From Sphingomonas sp. AP4-R1 (GTDB lineage Bacteria; Pseudomonadota; Alphaproteobacteria; Sphingomonadales; Sphingomonadaceae): a stretch of DNA of 64,000 nucleotides. The position numbers were made by a program, and so were the translations under genes. The stretch is from the NCBI RefSeq assembly GCF_013113735.1, contig NZ_CP053346.1, positions 4,416,001-4,480,000 on the forward strand, written 5' to 3'. The notes under the pieces are model-generated. The model was not told the DNA's origin, searched no databases, and was given only the letters and a program-made list of their open reading frames with translations. Shown piece by piece: positions 6,532-15,138 of the stretch. Position 1 is the first letter of the stretch, and each line of letters starts with the position of its first letter.

Positions 6532-9525
6532 TCAGATCTTGACCCGCGCTCCGAGCAGGAAGGTGCGGCCGAAATGATTGTTCTCGTAATTCCGGTTCGC
6601 ATCGAGATCGGTGTAGCGATCGCGATATTCGTCGGTCAGGTTCGTGCCTTCCAGCGACACTTCGAGATAGTCGGTGAACTTGTAGCGGACCGAGGCATCC
6701 ACGTTGATCGTGCTGTTATACCCTTCGAACACGTTGCCCGTCCCCGAACCCGCATCCACATAAGGCCCGCGATACGCGATCGAGCCGCGCGCGCTGAACT
6801 TCTTGTCCTCGTAATATAGCGTGGCGTTGTAAGCGCGCTTGGACACGCCGTAGAGCGTCGTCGTGCGCGACACGTTGACGAGCGGGCCGAAGGTGCAGGC
6901 GGCCGCCGCCGTCGCCCCCGCCACGCAGGCATTCGCGACCGGCCCCGACTGCGTATAGAGCGCCGAGGATTTGATGAAGGTCGCGTTCGCCAGCACGCCG
7001 AAATTCTTGAGGAAGCCCGGCAGGAAGCGGAAGCTCGTCTGCAGCGCGATCTCGACGCCCTTCAGGCTCGCGCCCGATCCGTTGGTGGTGGTGTTGATCG
7101 TCCAGAGCTGCCCTTCCGGGTTCGACGCCGCCGGCGAGGAGGCCGGGATGATCGAGAGCGGCAGCCCGGTCGAGGCATAGGTGCCGCTGGTCGTCACGCC
7201 CACCGGGAAGCTCGCCACGTCCTTCTTGAAGCCCGCGACCGAGAAGAGCGACTGCGGCGCGAAATACCATTCGGCCGACAGATCATAGGCCGTCGCCCGG
7301 AACGGATCGAGGCGCGGATTGCCGAAGGTGATCCGGTAGTTGAATCCGTCGACCGATCCGCCGGGCGTCAGATTGCCGAGCTGCGGCCGCGTCATCACCT
7401 TGGCGATCGAGCCGCGCAGGATCACCTTCTCGGTCGGGAACACGGCGACGTTCACGGCCGGCAGCCAGTCGTTATAATTGCGCTTCACCGTCACCGATGC
7501 GCCATTGTTCAGCCCGGTCGAGGTCTGGCGCGTGCCCGCATAGCGCATGCCCAGGTTCGCGGCATAACGCAGCCCGAAAATGTCGCTCTTCAGGTCGACC
7601 TGCAGATAGGCGCCGTGCACCTCCTCGGTCACGTTGCGGATGTTGCCGGTGTCCGCCACCAGCGGGCGGCTGTAGAGGCCGGTATAATCGGCCGCCGCGC
7701 CGATGTTCGGGATCAGGAAGCTCGTCGTCGTGCCGGACGGCTGGCCGCCCTTGCCGATGTCGAACGTCTCGCCGAGATTGCCGGCCGGGAAGCCATAGAC
7801 CGCGCTCGATCCGAACACCGAGGAGGGCGAGCAGGTGATGGTGTGGCCGTTGAAGGTCGCGGCGGTCGCCGTCGTCACCGTCGGGCAGATCGTCGTGTCG
7901 CGGAGATAGGCCGTGGAATCGAATTCGAAGCGCCGATAGACGCCGCCCGCCTTCACCGTGAACGCATCCGGCACCACATCCCATTCCGTGCGAAGCTGCA
8001 CGGTGCGGAACTTGTTGATCGTGTCGGACGGGCGATCCCGGATTTCCGCCAGCTGGAAATTGGCCGGATCCGTCACGCTCGTGCCGAAGGTCAGCTTCGG
8101 CGAGCGCATGTTGGTATAATCATAGCTGTAGTTCTGCGCGTCGCGATCGTCGAACACGATCGTCGTCTCCACCGGGATCGACGCCTTCGATTTCGAAACG
8201 CCGCCCAGCAAGGTGAAGCGCAGGCGATCGGTGATGTCCTGATCCCAGGTCGAGCCGATCTGCCAGAACTTGGTCTGCGACTGGCGCAGATAATGCTCGG
8301 TCCGCACCCAGGCGTCGTTGAACGAGGCCGAGATCATGTTGTTGTTCGCATCATAGACCGGGTTGATCACGTCCACCGAGCGCTCGTTCGAGCGCAGCAG
8401 CACCTCGCCCCATTTCTCCTCGCGCGTCTCCTTGAAGCGCGAATAGAGGCCGTCGATCGAAACCTTGGTGGCATCCGTGGGCGACCATTGGGCGCTGCCC
8501 GTGATGCCCAGACGCTCGCGATCATGGCGGATCGAACCGTAGCGCGGGATGCGCGGGTGAAACGACAAGGCCGCCTGATCGCAGGCCGTGCTGGAGCGAT
8601 AGAAGCCGCCGGAATTCGCCACCCGCGTGCTGCCGGTGTTGCTGTTGTAGAAGCAGGGCGTGCCGTTCACGCTGTCGAAGCGCGCCTGCGCCCAGCGGAC
8701 GGTGTTGTTTCCCAGCTCGAAATTGTTGGTCTTGCTGTAGGCCGCCGACAGCGAGGCGCCGAACGTGCCTTCCGGATTCTTCCACGAAACCAGCCCGGCG
8801 AGGCGCGGCCCGAAATTCTTCGAGAGATCGTTATAGCTCGCCTGGCCGGAGCCGACGAAGGTGAAGCCGGTCTTGCCCGCCAGCGGGTTGCCGGTGTTCA
8901 GATCCACCACCGCGCCCAGCGAGCCTTCGTCGAGCGAGGCCTCGGCCGTCTTGTGGACGACGATCGAGTTGAAGAGTTCGGACGCGAACACGTTGAAGTC
9001 GAACGCGCGGTCGCGGTTCGCGCTGGCGCCGTCGGTGGAGGTGGCCACCGTTTCCAGCCCGTTCACGCGGACGCGGGTGAATTGCGCGCCGAGGCCGCGC
9101 ACCGTGATCGCACGGCCCTCGCCCGCGTCGCGCTGGATCGAGATGCCGGGGATGCGCTGCAGCGATTCCGCCAGATTCTGGTCCGGAAACTTCGCGATAT
9201 CCTCGGCCACGATCGCATCGACCGCCGAAACCGACTCGCGCTTCACGTTCAGCGCGGCGTCCAGCGAGCGACGGAAACCGGTGACAACAATATCCTCGGC
9301 GGTCGCCGAGGAGAGCGGCCGGGCCGCGTCGTCGCCCGCCGCGCCGACGGGCGGCGCTTCGGCCGGAGCAGGCGCCGCGGCGGGCGTCGCTGCAGGCGCG
9401 GCGGCGGACTGGGCCAGCACGGGCGCGGGCAGCAGCAGGCCGATGGCGATCACCGCCGAAGACGCGCCCGCAAACCGCGTAAACATCTCATTTCGAAAGG
9501 AAAAGTTGGTGCCACGCACGATCAT
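6532..9525 (-). CDS. TonB-dependent outer-membrane receptor, Caulobacter type, for uronate oligosaccharides
   Basis: A 997-residue receptor of the large family common in Caulobacter and sphingomonads. After a signal peptide ending near PAPVLAQS there is an Ala/Pro-rich spacer, a TonB-box region EDIVVTGFRRSL, and a plug with FPDQNLAESLQRIPGISI, GRAITVRGLG and SSELF/FNSIVVHK-type segments, then a long barrel ending FLLGARVKI. The DQNLAESLQR and GFRRSL motifs are typical of carbohydrate receptors of this group. AGGGGAAG seven bases before the ATG at 9525 supports this start. Two operator-like elements lie upstream at 9684-9728. The surrounding genes suggest pectin or oligogalacturonide as substrate; this is inference. 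Confidence 0.93.
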   Translation of the reverse strand: MIVRGTNFSFRNEMFTRFAGASSAVIAIGLLLPAPVLAQSAAAPAATPAAAPAPAEAPPVGAAGDDAARPLSSATAEDIVVTGFRRSLDAALNVKRESVSAVDAIVAEDIAKFPDQNLAESLQRIPGISIQRDAGEGRAITVRGLGAQFTRVRVNGLETVATSTDGASANRDRAFDFNVFASELFNSIVVHKTAEASLDEGSLGAVVDLNTGNPLAGKTGFTFVGSGQASYNDLSKNFGPRLAGLVSWKNPEGTFGASLSAAYSKTNNFELGNNTVRWAQARFDSVNGTPCFYNSNTGSTRVANSGGFYRSSTACDQAALSFHPRIPRYGSIRHDRERLGITGSAQWSPTDATKVSIDGLYSRFKETREEKWGEVLLRSNERSVDVINPVYDANNNMISASFNDAWVRTEHYLRQSQTKFWQIGSTWDQDITDRLRFTLLGGVSKSKASIPVETTIVFDDRDAQNYSYDYTNMRSPKLTFGTSVTDPANFQLAEIRDRPSDTINKFRTVQLRTEWDVVPDAFTVKAGGVYRRFEFDSTAYLRDTTICPTVTTATAATFNGHTITCSPSSVFGSSAVYGFPAGNLGETFDIGKGGQPSGTTTSFLIPNIGAAADYTGLYSRPLVADTGNIRNVTEEVHGAYLQVDLKSDIFGLRYAANLGMRYAGTRQTSTGLNNGASVTVKRNYNDWLPAVNVAVFPTEKVILRGSIAKVMTRPQLGNLTPGGSVDGFNYRITFGNPRLDPFRATAYDLSAEWYFAPQSLFSVAGFKKDVASFPVGVTTSGTYASTGLPLSIIPASSPAASNPEGQLWTINTTTNGSGASLKGVEIALQTSFRFLPGFLKNFGVLANATFIKSSALYTQSGPVANACVAGATAAAACTFGPLVNVSRTTTLYGVSKRAYNATLYYEDKKFSARGSIAYRGPYVDAGSGTGNVFEGYNSTINVDASVRYKFTDYLEVSLEGTNLTDEYRDRYTDLDANRNYENNHFGRTFLLGARVKI

Positions 9526-9683
9526 GAAGTTCTTCCCCTAGTGTGGCGACGCTACCGGGACGCACGGACGAAACCGCACGACCGCAGGCATGGCCACGGG
9601 AAGGCATGGGCGCGTTGTGGATCGCGCCTTCAGGTCCATCTCCAAGACCACGTCGCCGGTTTTGCTCTGATTGTTTTTGATCT

Positions 9684-9697
9684 GGTAACCGGTGTCA
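9684..9697. promoter_or_regulatory. Operator-like element, site 1 upstream of the receptor gene
   Basis: The sequence GGTAACCGGTGTCA contains the palindromic core ACCGGT. It matches 14 of 14 positions with the element before uxaC and differs at one or two flanking positions from those before uxaA and the hydratase gene. It lies 159 bases before the receptor start. LacI-family operators commonly have a central CG inside such a core, and a LacI-type gene lies in this locus. Confidence 0.7.
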
Positions 9698-9714
9698 TCG
9701 TGTTACTGTAGCGT

Positions 9715-9728
9715 GGCTATCGGTGTCA
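9715..9728. promoter_or_regulatory. Operator-like element, degenerate site 2 between receptor and cupin genes
   Basis: GGCTATCGGTGTCA, a weaker version of the 9684 element in the same orientation, with its core exactly 31 bases away, about three turns of the helix. The same 31-base spacing separates the two elements at 22110 and 22141. It lies 35 bases before the cupin start, so it may serve both divergent genes. Confidence 0.5.
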
Positions 9729-9762
9729 ACAACATTGCCACTATGTGGGAGATGGATCGGTT

Positions 9763-10194
9763 ATGAACCTTTTTGCCCTTTTTTCCGCCACTGTCGCAGC
9801 TGCCGCACAGCCTGGCGCATCGCCGCCGGCAACAGGCCGCCCGCCCCTCGTGATCGACGAGAAACAGGTGATGCGCGACGAGCCCCCGCCCCACGGCGCG
9901 ATCGGCATGAGCACCGCCTATCGCATCAGCGATCAGGCCCCCGGCCGCACGATGGAATTCCGCAAGCGCATCCTCCACGTCGGCGCCGCGATCGGCCCGC
10001 ACCCGATCGAGCATGACGAGGTCTATTATGCGCTGGCGGGCGAAGGCGTGGTGCTGTCCGGCGGCCGGGAAGCCCCGCTCAAGCCGGGCGCGGCGGCCTA
10101 TCTCTATCGCGGCGAAACGGTGGGCATAAGGCAGGTGGGCAAGGCGCCGCTCGCGCTGATCATTGCATACCCCCTGCCGGCGGCGGCGAAATAG
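9763..10194 (+). CDS. Exported single-domain cupin protein
   Basis: A 143-residue protein with a signal peptide (MNLFALFSATVAAAAQ) and one cupin domain: the first motif is seen as IGPHPIEHDEVYYALAGEG, with two histidines and a glutamate able to bind metal, and the second around GAAAYLYRGETVGIRQVG. It is divergent from the receptor gene across a shared 237-base regulatory region. Small cupins in uronate loci include KdgF, which opens the ring of unsaturated uronates, but KdgF is cytosolic; this one appears periplasmic, so it may be a different uronate-binding or converting enzyme. The ATG at 9763 begins the signal peptide; a GTG 18 bases earlier is less likely. Confidence 0.78.
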   Translation: MNLFALFSATVAAAAQPGASPPATGRPPLVIDEKQVMRDEPPPHGAIGMSTAYRISDQAPGRTMEFRKRILHVGAAIGPHPIEHDEVYYALAGEGVVLSGGREAPLKPGAAAYLYRGETVGIRQVGKAPLALIIAYPLPAAAK

Positions 10195-10232
10195 GCGCCC
10201 CGCTCCCGATGAGGACTTCCCAGCCCCTCGCC

Positions 10233-11363
10233 TTACACCGGGTTGGTATCAGGACGAGATGGCGGCAGATTCCCCCCTCGTTTGAAAGCATCTAGCACCG
10301 GACGGATCCGCTCCCACTCGCCCTCGTAAATCGCGAGCAACTGCCTGCTTTTCCCCATAGCACTCTGGAAATCCTCGATCGTCGACACACCAAGTCGGCA
10401 GCCAGGCAGAATAGCTTTCAAACCAGTAATCAATGCAAGCTTCGCCTCGTCTCGCATATCAATTGCATCCGTCTCGCTCCAGCCGCAGCGATAGTTAAGA
10501 ATGGTGGTTATCATCGCGCCGTGGCTATTCGCGCGATGGACGGATGGAGGGTGCGATCCGCGATCGAGGCAGCCGGGAACGTCAAACTCTGAATAATCAC
10601 TCGTGAAGAGATCGAAGATTCCCGCCGTCATGTAAGCCCCGGTAATCGACTGCCGTATGTCATCCAGCATTCCCGGACCGTCGAGATGCCACTTGGCTAG
10701 CCCCCGGACAATTTCGACACGTGGCATCAGAAACAGCTTCAGTATCTGATGGGTAGCACCGGCGTCTGCATCCCACTCGATCGTCTGAAAGGTCAGCCCG
10801 CTCGAGCTGGAGCTTCTCTCAATATAGCGCTGCAGACCGTATTCCTCAGCGATGAAATCGGTGTGCCCGTGCCAGATGTGCGTGAATTCATGCAAAAAGG
10901 TATGAAGAACGGAGCCTATGGCAAGATGATTGGCAAGCGCCTCTCGTACGCCGCATTCCAGTGCTCCGTCTTGCCAAAGGCGATAGTCTTCCGGCGGCAT
11001 GGAGACTGAGGCCGGAAAGGACCGTGGTGTGCAATCGGCAGCGCTACCGATCTCGGGCATAACCATAGGATGCGACAGTAGGGCACGCCAGATACATATC
11101 ATCAGCGCTGGAACGCCGGTCGTCAGAGCGATAACATCGGTGTCATCAATCGTGGTGGCCCAGCCGTTAAAGCTCGGATCATCAATGAAACCGATCTCGA
11201 GACGCATCGGCAATCCCGCTCGTTTACCAATGAGGACAGATCCGGAGACTTGCGAGAGGCACTGCTGAAGCAGTCGTTCGTGCTCCACGGAGGCTGGAAG
11301 GGGCGTGTCGCCGAAAGCATCGCACGCTTCCCGGAACTTGCTCGTCTTGCTTACCGGCGTCAT
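10233..11363 (-). CDS. Putative zinc metalloprotease (HExxH), family not recognised
   Basis: A 376-residue protein without a signal peptide. The only strong signature is HEFTH at residues 158-162 followed by IWHGH, a zinc-binding HExxH motif, with EWDADAGATHQ at about 196-206, which looks like the ExxAD third-ligand helix of gluzincin-type peptidases such as M48. The rest matches nothing I know. Its base composition is clearly lower in GC than the neighbours, with AT-ending codons and many rare ones, which suggests recent acquisition. It sits between the cupin and the carboxylesterase of the uronate locus, and on the upstream side lie fragments of dispersed repeats. GAGG six bases before the ATG at 11363 supports the start. 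Confidence 0.72.
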   Translation of the reverse strand: MTPVSKTSKFREACDAFGDTPLPASVEHERLLQQCLSQVSGSVLIGKRAGLPMRLEIGFIDDPSFNGWATTIDDTDVIALTTGVPALMICIWRALLSHPMVMPEIGSAADCTPRSFPASVSMPPEDYRLWQDGALECGVREALANHLAIGSVLHTFLHEFTHIWHGHTDFIAEEYGLQRYIERSSSSSGLTFQTIEWDADAGATHQILKLFLMPRVEIVRGLAKWHLDGPGMLDDIRQSITGAYMTAGIFDLFTSDYSEFDVPGCLDRGSHPPSVHRANSHGAMITTILNYRCGWSETDAIDMRDEAKLALITGLKAILPGCRLGVSTIEDFQSAMGKSRQLLAIYEGEWERIRPVLDAFKRGGNLPPSRPDTNPV

Positions 11364-11384
11364 TCTGAACCTCAGCTCGAGTCC

Positions 11385-11530
11385 TCAGTTGCCACCGGAA
11401 GAGATAGATTGCCTCGCTGCGCTCGCAATACGAGCTCGGAGAATGGCTGCCCCCACCAGACGCAGCAACACTCGAAATCAGAAATCTCGTTCTTCTCCGC
11501 GTCTCCGCGCCTCTGCGTGAACCTCTCCTT
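11385..11530. repeat. Fragments of dispersed repeats next to the metalloprotease gene
   Basis: Two partial elements lie between the metalloprotease and the carboxylesterase: GATTGCCTCGCTGCGCTCGC near 11406, which matches the arms of the 51501-51576 repeat, and CTCCGCGTCTCCGCGCCTCT near 11495, which matches one arm of the palindrome at 45671-45731. Here each appears as a single arm only. They may mark the edge of an insertion. Confidence 0.55.
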
Positions 11531-11572
11531 GTCCCTGCTGCCCGCCGAGGAGGGCAGCAAAGCCGCCACGCC

Positions 11573-13138
11573 CTAAGTCCCCGGCTGGATATACGGCACG
11601 CGCGCGAACAGCTCCCGCTGCCACTTGCGCGGATCATTCTGCACGCGGGAGACCACGTCGAAGATCATCGTCGCCCGCGTCGCCAGGTCGTAGCGTGGCC
11701 ACGCCGCCAGTCCCGCATGATTGGGGTCGCCCGTCTTGGCGAACGCGACGAAGCTCTCCTGCATCGCTTTGCTCGCCGCGCGCGCATCGGCACCCGTGCC
11801 GGTCTGCGATCCCGCCGCATCGATCGTGCCGAACACCAAAGGAATATCCATCGTGTGGAAGGCCCCCCGCCGTGGATCGGTGCGCGACGAGAAATCCACC
11901 TGATACACCCAGCCCGGCGCCCCGGCCGTCGCCCGCGCCTCCGCCTCGATCACCTGCCCGCGCCAGCTGCGCCCGGCGGTCGTCGCGCCGTAGAACACGT
12001 CCGTCGGCGTCCAGTCCGGAAACTGCTTCCGATATTCCGCCACCACCCATTCGGGCAGGATATCGATGCGCAGTTCGGGCGCCATCCGCGCCGCCACATT
12101 GTCCCAGTTCAGGCCCTGCACCTTGGGCGAATCCGGGCTGATGAAGGCACGCGTCTCGTCATGCACGTTGCCCAGCATCATCGGCACGCGCAGCCCCTGC
12201 GGGTTGGCATCGGGCCAGAAGGGATGGCGCACCAGCCACTTCATATCCAGCACTGGCCCGAAATAGACCCCGCCGCCCAGCACCGGATCGGTCGCGGACA
12301 GCGCCTCGACCAGCGTCTCCACCGGCATGTCCAGCAGCGCGCCGAGATCGCTTTCCTTCACGCCCAGCTTCGCCAGATAGGCCCGCGCCCGCGCGGTCGC
12401 GTTCATCGGGCCTGAGGCGGTCACCTGCTGCCCGCTCATCGTCGCCGCGCGGTGGAACAGGCCATCGGCGGCGGGCATGCCCATCATCGTCGCGATCTTG
12501 GCGCCCCCGCCCGACTGGCCGAACACCATCACGCGCCCCGGATCGCCGCCGAACGCCGCGATATGGTCGCGCACCCATTGCAAAGCGAGGATCAGGTCCA
12601 GCTGCCCCGCATTGCCGCTGTCGGCAAAGCGCGGGTCCAGCCGCGCCAGATACAGATAGCCCAGCGCATTGAGCCGGTGATTGACCGTCACGACCACCAC
12701 GTCGCCCCGCGCCGCCAGCCTGTGCCCGTCATTCAGCGGGTCGGTGACGCTGCCGTTCGAATAGGCCCCGCCGTGAATGTAGAGCATCACCGGCTTCTTC
12801 GCCGCCGGATGGGGCTCGGCGGTCCAGACGTTCAGGAACAGGCAGTCCTCGGACTGCGGCTGATATTGCCTGTCCCCCTGCGGACAGACCGGCCCGAAGG
12901 CCTGTGCCGCGATCCTCTTGCCGGGCTCGGCCACCGCCACCGGCGCGCGGAAGCGCTCGGCCCGGCCATAGCGTATCCCGCGAAACGCGGTGACGCCCTG
13001 CTCGCGCGTTCCCACGAACTCGCCCGCCTTCGTGCGGACGCGATCGGCCGACCCCGCCGCGTGCGCGATCGCGGGCAACAAAGCCGCCCCGGCGCCGGCC
13101 ATCACGGACCGGCGCGTCCAGCCCTCAGCGGCGGACAT
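11573..13138 (-). CDS. Secreted type B carboxylesterase, possible Tat substrate
   Basis: A 521-residue carboxylesterase/lipase-family enzyme. The N-terminus TRRSVMAGAGAALLPAIAHA looks like a twin-arginine signal peptide. Family motifs follow: FRGIRYG, EDCLFLNVW, YIHGGAY for the oxyanion hole, GGDPGRVMVFGQSGGG with the nucleophile serine (GQSGGG instead of the common GESAGG), DETRAF for the acid residue and HTMDIPLVFG for the histidine. The start at 13138 lies 14 bases inside the 3' end of kdgK, so the two are cotranscribed. In this locus it may remove methyl or acetyl esters from pectin; the natural substrate is not known. Confidence 0.86.
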   Translation of the reverse strand: MSAAEGWTRRSVMAGAGAALLPAIAHAAGSADRVRTKAGEFVGTREQGVTAFRGIRYGRAERFRAPVAVAEPGKRIAAQAFGPVCPQGDRQYQPQSEDCLFLNVWTAEPHPAAKKPVMLYIHGGAYSNGSVTDPLNDGHRLAARGDVVVVTVNHRLNALGYLYLARLDPRFADSGNAGQLDLILALQWVRDHIAAFGGDPGRVMVFGQSGGGAKIATMMGMPAADGLFHRAATMSGQQVTASGPMNATARARAYLAKLGVKESDLGALLDMPVETLVEALSATDPVLGGGVYFGPVLDMKWLVRHPFWPDANPQGLRVPMMLGNVHDETRAFISPDSPKVQGLNWDNVAARMAPELRIDILPEWVVAEYRKQFPDWTPTDVFYGATTAGRSWRGQVIEAEARATAGAPGWVYQVDFSSRTDPRRGAFHTMDIPLVFGTIDAAGSQTGTGADARAASKAMQESFVAFAKTGDPNHAGLAAWPRYDLATRATMIFDVVSRVQNDPRKWQRELFARVPYIQPGT

Positions 13139-14132
13139 CCAGCCCACCCGCGAGGAAGGCATCGATGTCGGCCTGGCGGAACAGGGCGGCATCGCCGGGC
13201 AGCGAATGCTTGAGCGCGGTCAGCGCGAGGCCGGTCTGCGCGGCCTGGGCGATATCGCCGCCCTGGCGCAGCGCGTGCAGCACGCCGGAGGCGAAGGCGT
13301 CGCCGCCACCGATCCGGTCGACGATGCCCGCCAGGATGATCTCCTCGGTCTGGGCATGGCCCTCGCGCCCGTCGATCCGCGCGGAGAGGCGGTTCTGGTC
13401 GGCCGTATCCACGTGCCGCGCGGTCGAGGCGATCATCTGCAGCTTGGGGAAGGCCGCGAACGCGGCATCCGCCGCCGACTGCCGCCGATCCTCGCCATCG
13501 CCGCCGAAATCCTTCTGCAGCAGCAGGGCGATGTCGCGATGATTGCCGAACAATATGTCGGCCTTGGAGACCAGCTCCATCAGGATTTCGCGCGGGTTCG
13601 AATCCCAGCGCTCCCACAGCTTCGCGCGATAATTGCCGTCGAACGAGATCGGCACGCCGCGCGCCACCGCCGCCTCGGCCGCGCGGATCGCCGCCTTGGC
13701 GGGCACCGGCCCGAGCGCGGGCGTGATGCCGGACAGGTGCAGCCGGTCAACGCCGTTCAGCAGAGTCTCCCAGTCCCACGCCTCGGCCGGCGCCTCGGCG
13801 AAGGACGAACCCGCGCGATCATAGATCACTTCCGTGGCGCGCATCCCCGCGCCCGACGTGACCATGTAGAGGCCCATACGGTCGCCGCCATAGTGGACGG
13901 CGCTGGTATCGACGCCGTGGCCCCGCAGCGTGGAGACGGCGGCGCGGCCCAGATCATTGTCGGGCACGCGGCTCACGAAGCCCACGTCATGCCCCAGCCG
14001 CCCCAGCGCGGTGACGACATTCGCCTCGGCGCCCGCCAGCCACACGTCGAGCTTCGGCGTCTGCATCAGCATCTCGCGCCCCGGAGGCGAGAGGCGCCAC
14101 ATCATTTCACCGAATGCGAGAAACCTGCCCAT
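13125..14132 (-). CDS. kdgK: 2-dehydro-3-deoxygluconate kinase
   Basis: A PfkB-family sugar kinase of 335 residues that would phosphorylate KDG to KDPG, the substrate of Eda. Visible features are the N-terminal FGEMMWRLSPPG, the substrate-loop GAEANVVTALGRLG, DGNYRAKLW and the C-terminal signature DRIGGGDAFASGVLH, where GGGD replaces the usual GAGD before the catalytic aspartate. These segments and the length fit KdgK, and all other enzymes of the KDG route are in the same cluster. The 3' end overlaps the esterase gene by 14 bases; upstream a 233-base repeat stretch separates it from kduD. Confidence 0.92.
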   Translation of the reverse strand: MGRFLAFGEMMWRLSPPGREMLMQTPKLDVWLAGAEANVVTALGRLGHDVGFVSRVPDNDLGRAAVSTLRGHGVDTSAVHYGGDRMGLYMVTSGAGMRATEVIYDRAGSSFAEAPAEAWDWETLLNGVDRLHLSGITPALGPVPAKAAIRAAEAAVARGVPISFDGNYRAKLWERWDSNPREILMELVSKADILFGNHRDIALLLQKDFGGDGEDRRQSAADAAFAAFPKLQMIASTARHVDTADQNRLSARIDGREGHAQTEEIILAGIVDRIGGGDAFASGVLHALRQGGDIAQAAQTGLALTALKHSLPGDAALFRQADIDAFLAGGLDVRR

Positions 14133-14153
14133 TCACGTCTCCATGCCCCCGTC

Positions 14154-14341
14154 TGGTTCGAGCGAAGATCGAGCGTGTCGAGAAGGTTCTCGACGGACGC
14201 TTCTCGGCAAGCTCGAAGCTGCTCGAACCGAACGGCGGGATATTATCGCCCCGCTTCCCGTTCGTCCTGAGCCTGTCGAAGGACGGGCTGCGGGCGCTGG
14301 CCCTTGCAACCCGTGCTTCGACGTCGCTCGGCACGAACGGG
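14154..14341. repeat. Two adjacent inverted repeats between kduD and kdgK
   Basis: The first element (14154-14236) has arms GGTTCGAGCGAAGATCGAGC and CAAGCTCGAAGCTGCTCGAA with TCTCGAC-type internal pairing; the second (14257-14341) has CCGTTCGTCCTGAGCCTGTC on the left and GTGCTTCGACGTCGCTCGGC on the right. Both belong to repeat families found several times in this window. They fill the kduD-kdgK gap completely, so no promoter for kdgK is obvious. Confidence 0.8.
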
Positions 14342-14365
14342 TATCTTTGGTCGTCTTGCCCGGGC

Positions 14366-15121
14366 TCAGCGCCCCATCCAGCCGCCGTCGACGGTCAGGA
14401 TATGGCCCTGCACATAGTCCGACGCCGGCGCCGACAGGAACACGGCCGCGCCGCCGATGTCGGACGCCGCACCCCAGCGCCCGGCCGGAATCCGCTCCAG
14501 GATCTGGCGGTTGCGCGTCTCGTCGGCGCGCAGCGCCTCGGTGTTGTTCGTCTCGATATAGCCCGGCGCGATGCCGTTCACCGTGACGCCCTTCGAGGCC
14601 CACTCGTTGGCGAGCAGCTTGGTCAGCCCCGCCACGCCCGATTTGGACGAGGTGTAGCTCGGCACGCGGATGCCGCCCTGGAAGCTCAGGAGCGAGGCGA
14701 TGTTGACGATCTTGCCATAGCCCTGCGCGATCATGTGCTTGCCCGCCGCCTGGCAGAGGAAGAACACGGACTTCAGGTTGGTGTCCATCACCGCATCCCA
14801 GTCGGCCTCGGTGAAGTCCACCGAATCCGCGCGGCGGATGATGCCGGCATTGTTGATCAGGATGTGGAGCCCGCCGAGCTTCTCGACCGCCTCGTCCACC
14901 ACGCGCTGGACCGGCTCGATCGAGGAGAGGTCGGCCGAGATGATCTCGGCCTTCCGTCCCAGAGCGCGTGCCTTCTCCACCGTTTCCGTGGCCGGCGTGC
15001 GGCCGACGGCGGCGATGTCGGCGCCGGCTTCCGCCAGCGCCAGCGCGATCGCCTGGCCGATGCCGGTGTTGGCGCCGGTCACGACCGCCACCTTGCCGGA
15101 AAGATCGAAGATGTTCGCCAT
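14366..15121 (-). CDS. kduD: 2-dehydro-3-deoxy-D-gluconate 5-dehydrogenase
   Basis: A 251-residue short-chain dehydrogenase that would reduce 2,5-diketo-3-deoxygluconate (DKII) to KDG. It has the Rossmann motif VVTGANTGIGQA, the structural NNAG motif, the catalytic serine in NIASLLSF, YTSSK for the Tyr/Lys pair, and a C-terminal LTVDGGWMGR, all as in KduD. The gene follows kduI by 17 bases on the same strand; this pair nearly always occurs together. It could in principle be another SDR of gluconate metabolism, but kduI next to it makes KduD very likely. Confidence 0.94.
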   Translation of the reverse strand: MANIFDLSGKVAVVTGANTGIGQAIALALAEAGADIAAVGRTPATETVEKARALGRKAEIISADLSSIEPVQRVVDEAVEKLGGLHILINNAGIIRRADSVDFTEADWDAVMDTNLKSVFFLCQAAGKHMIAQGYGKIVNIASLLSFQGGIRVPSYTSSKSGVAGLTKLLANEWASKGVTVNGIAPGYIETNNTEALRADETRNRQILERIPAGRWGAASDIGGAAVFLSAPASDYVQGHILTVDGGWMGR

Positions 15122-15138
15122 GTCGCTCTGCGCCCCGC

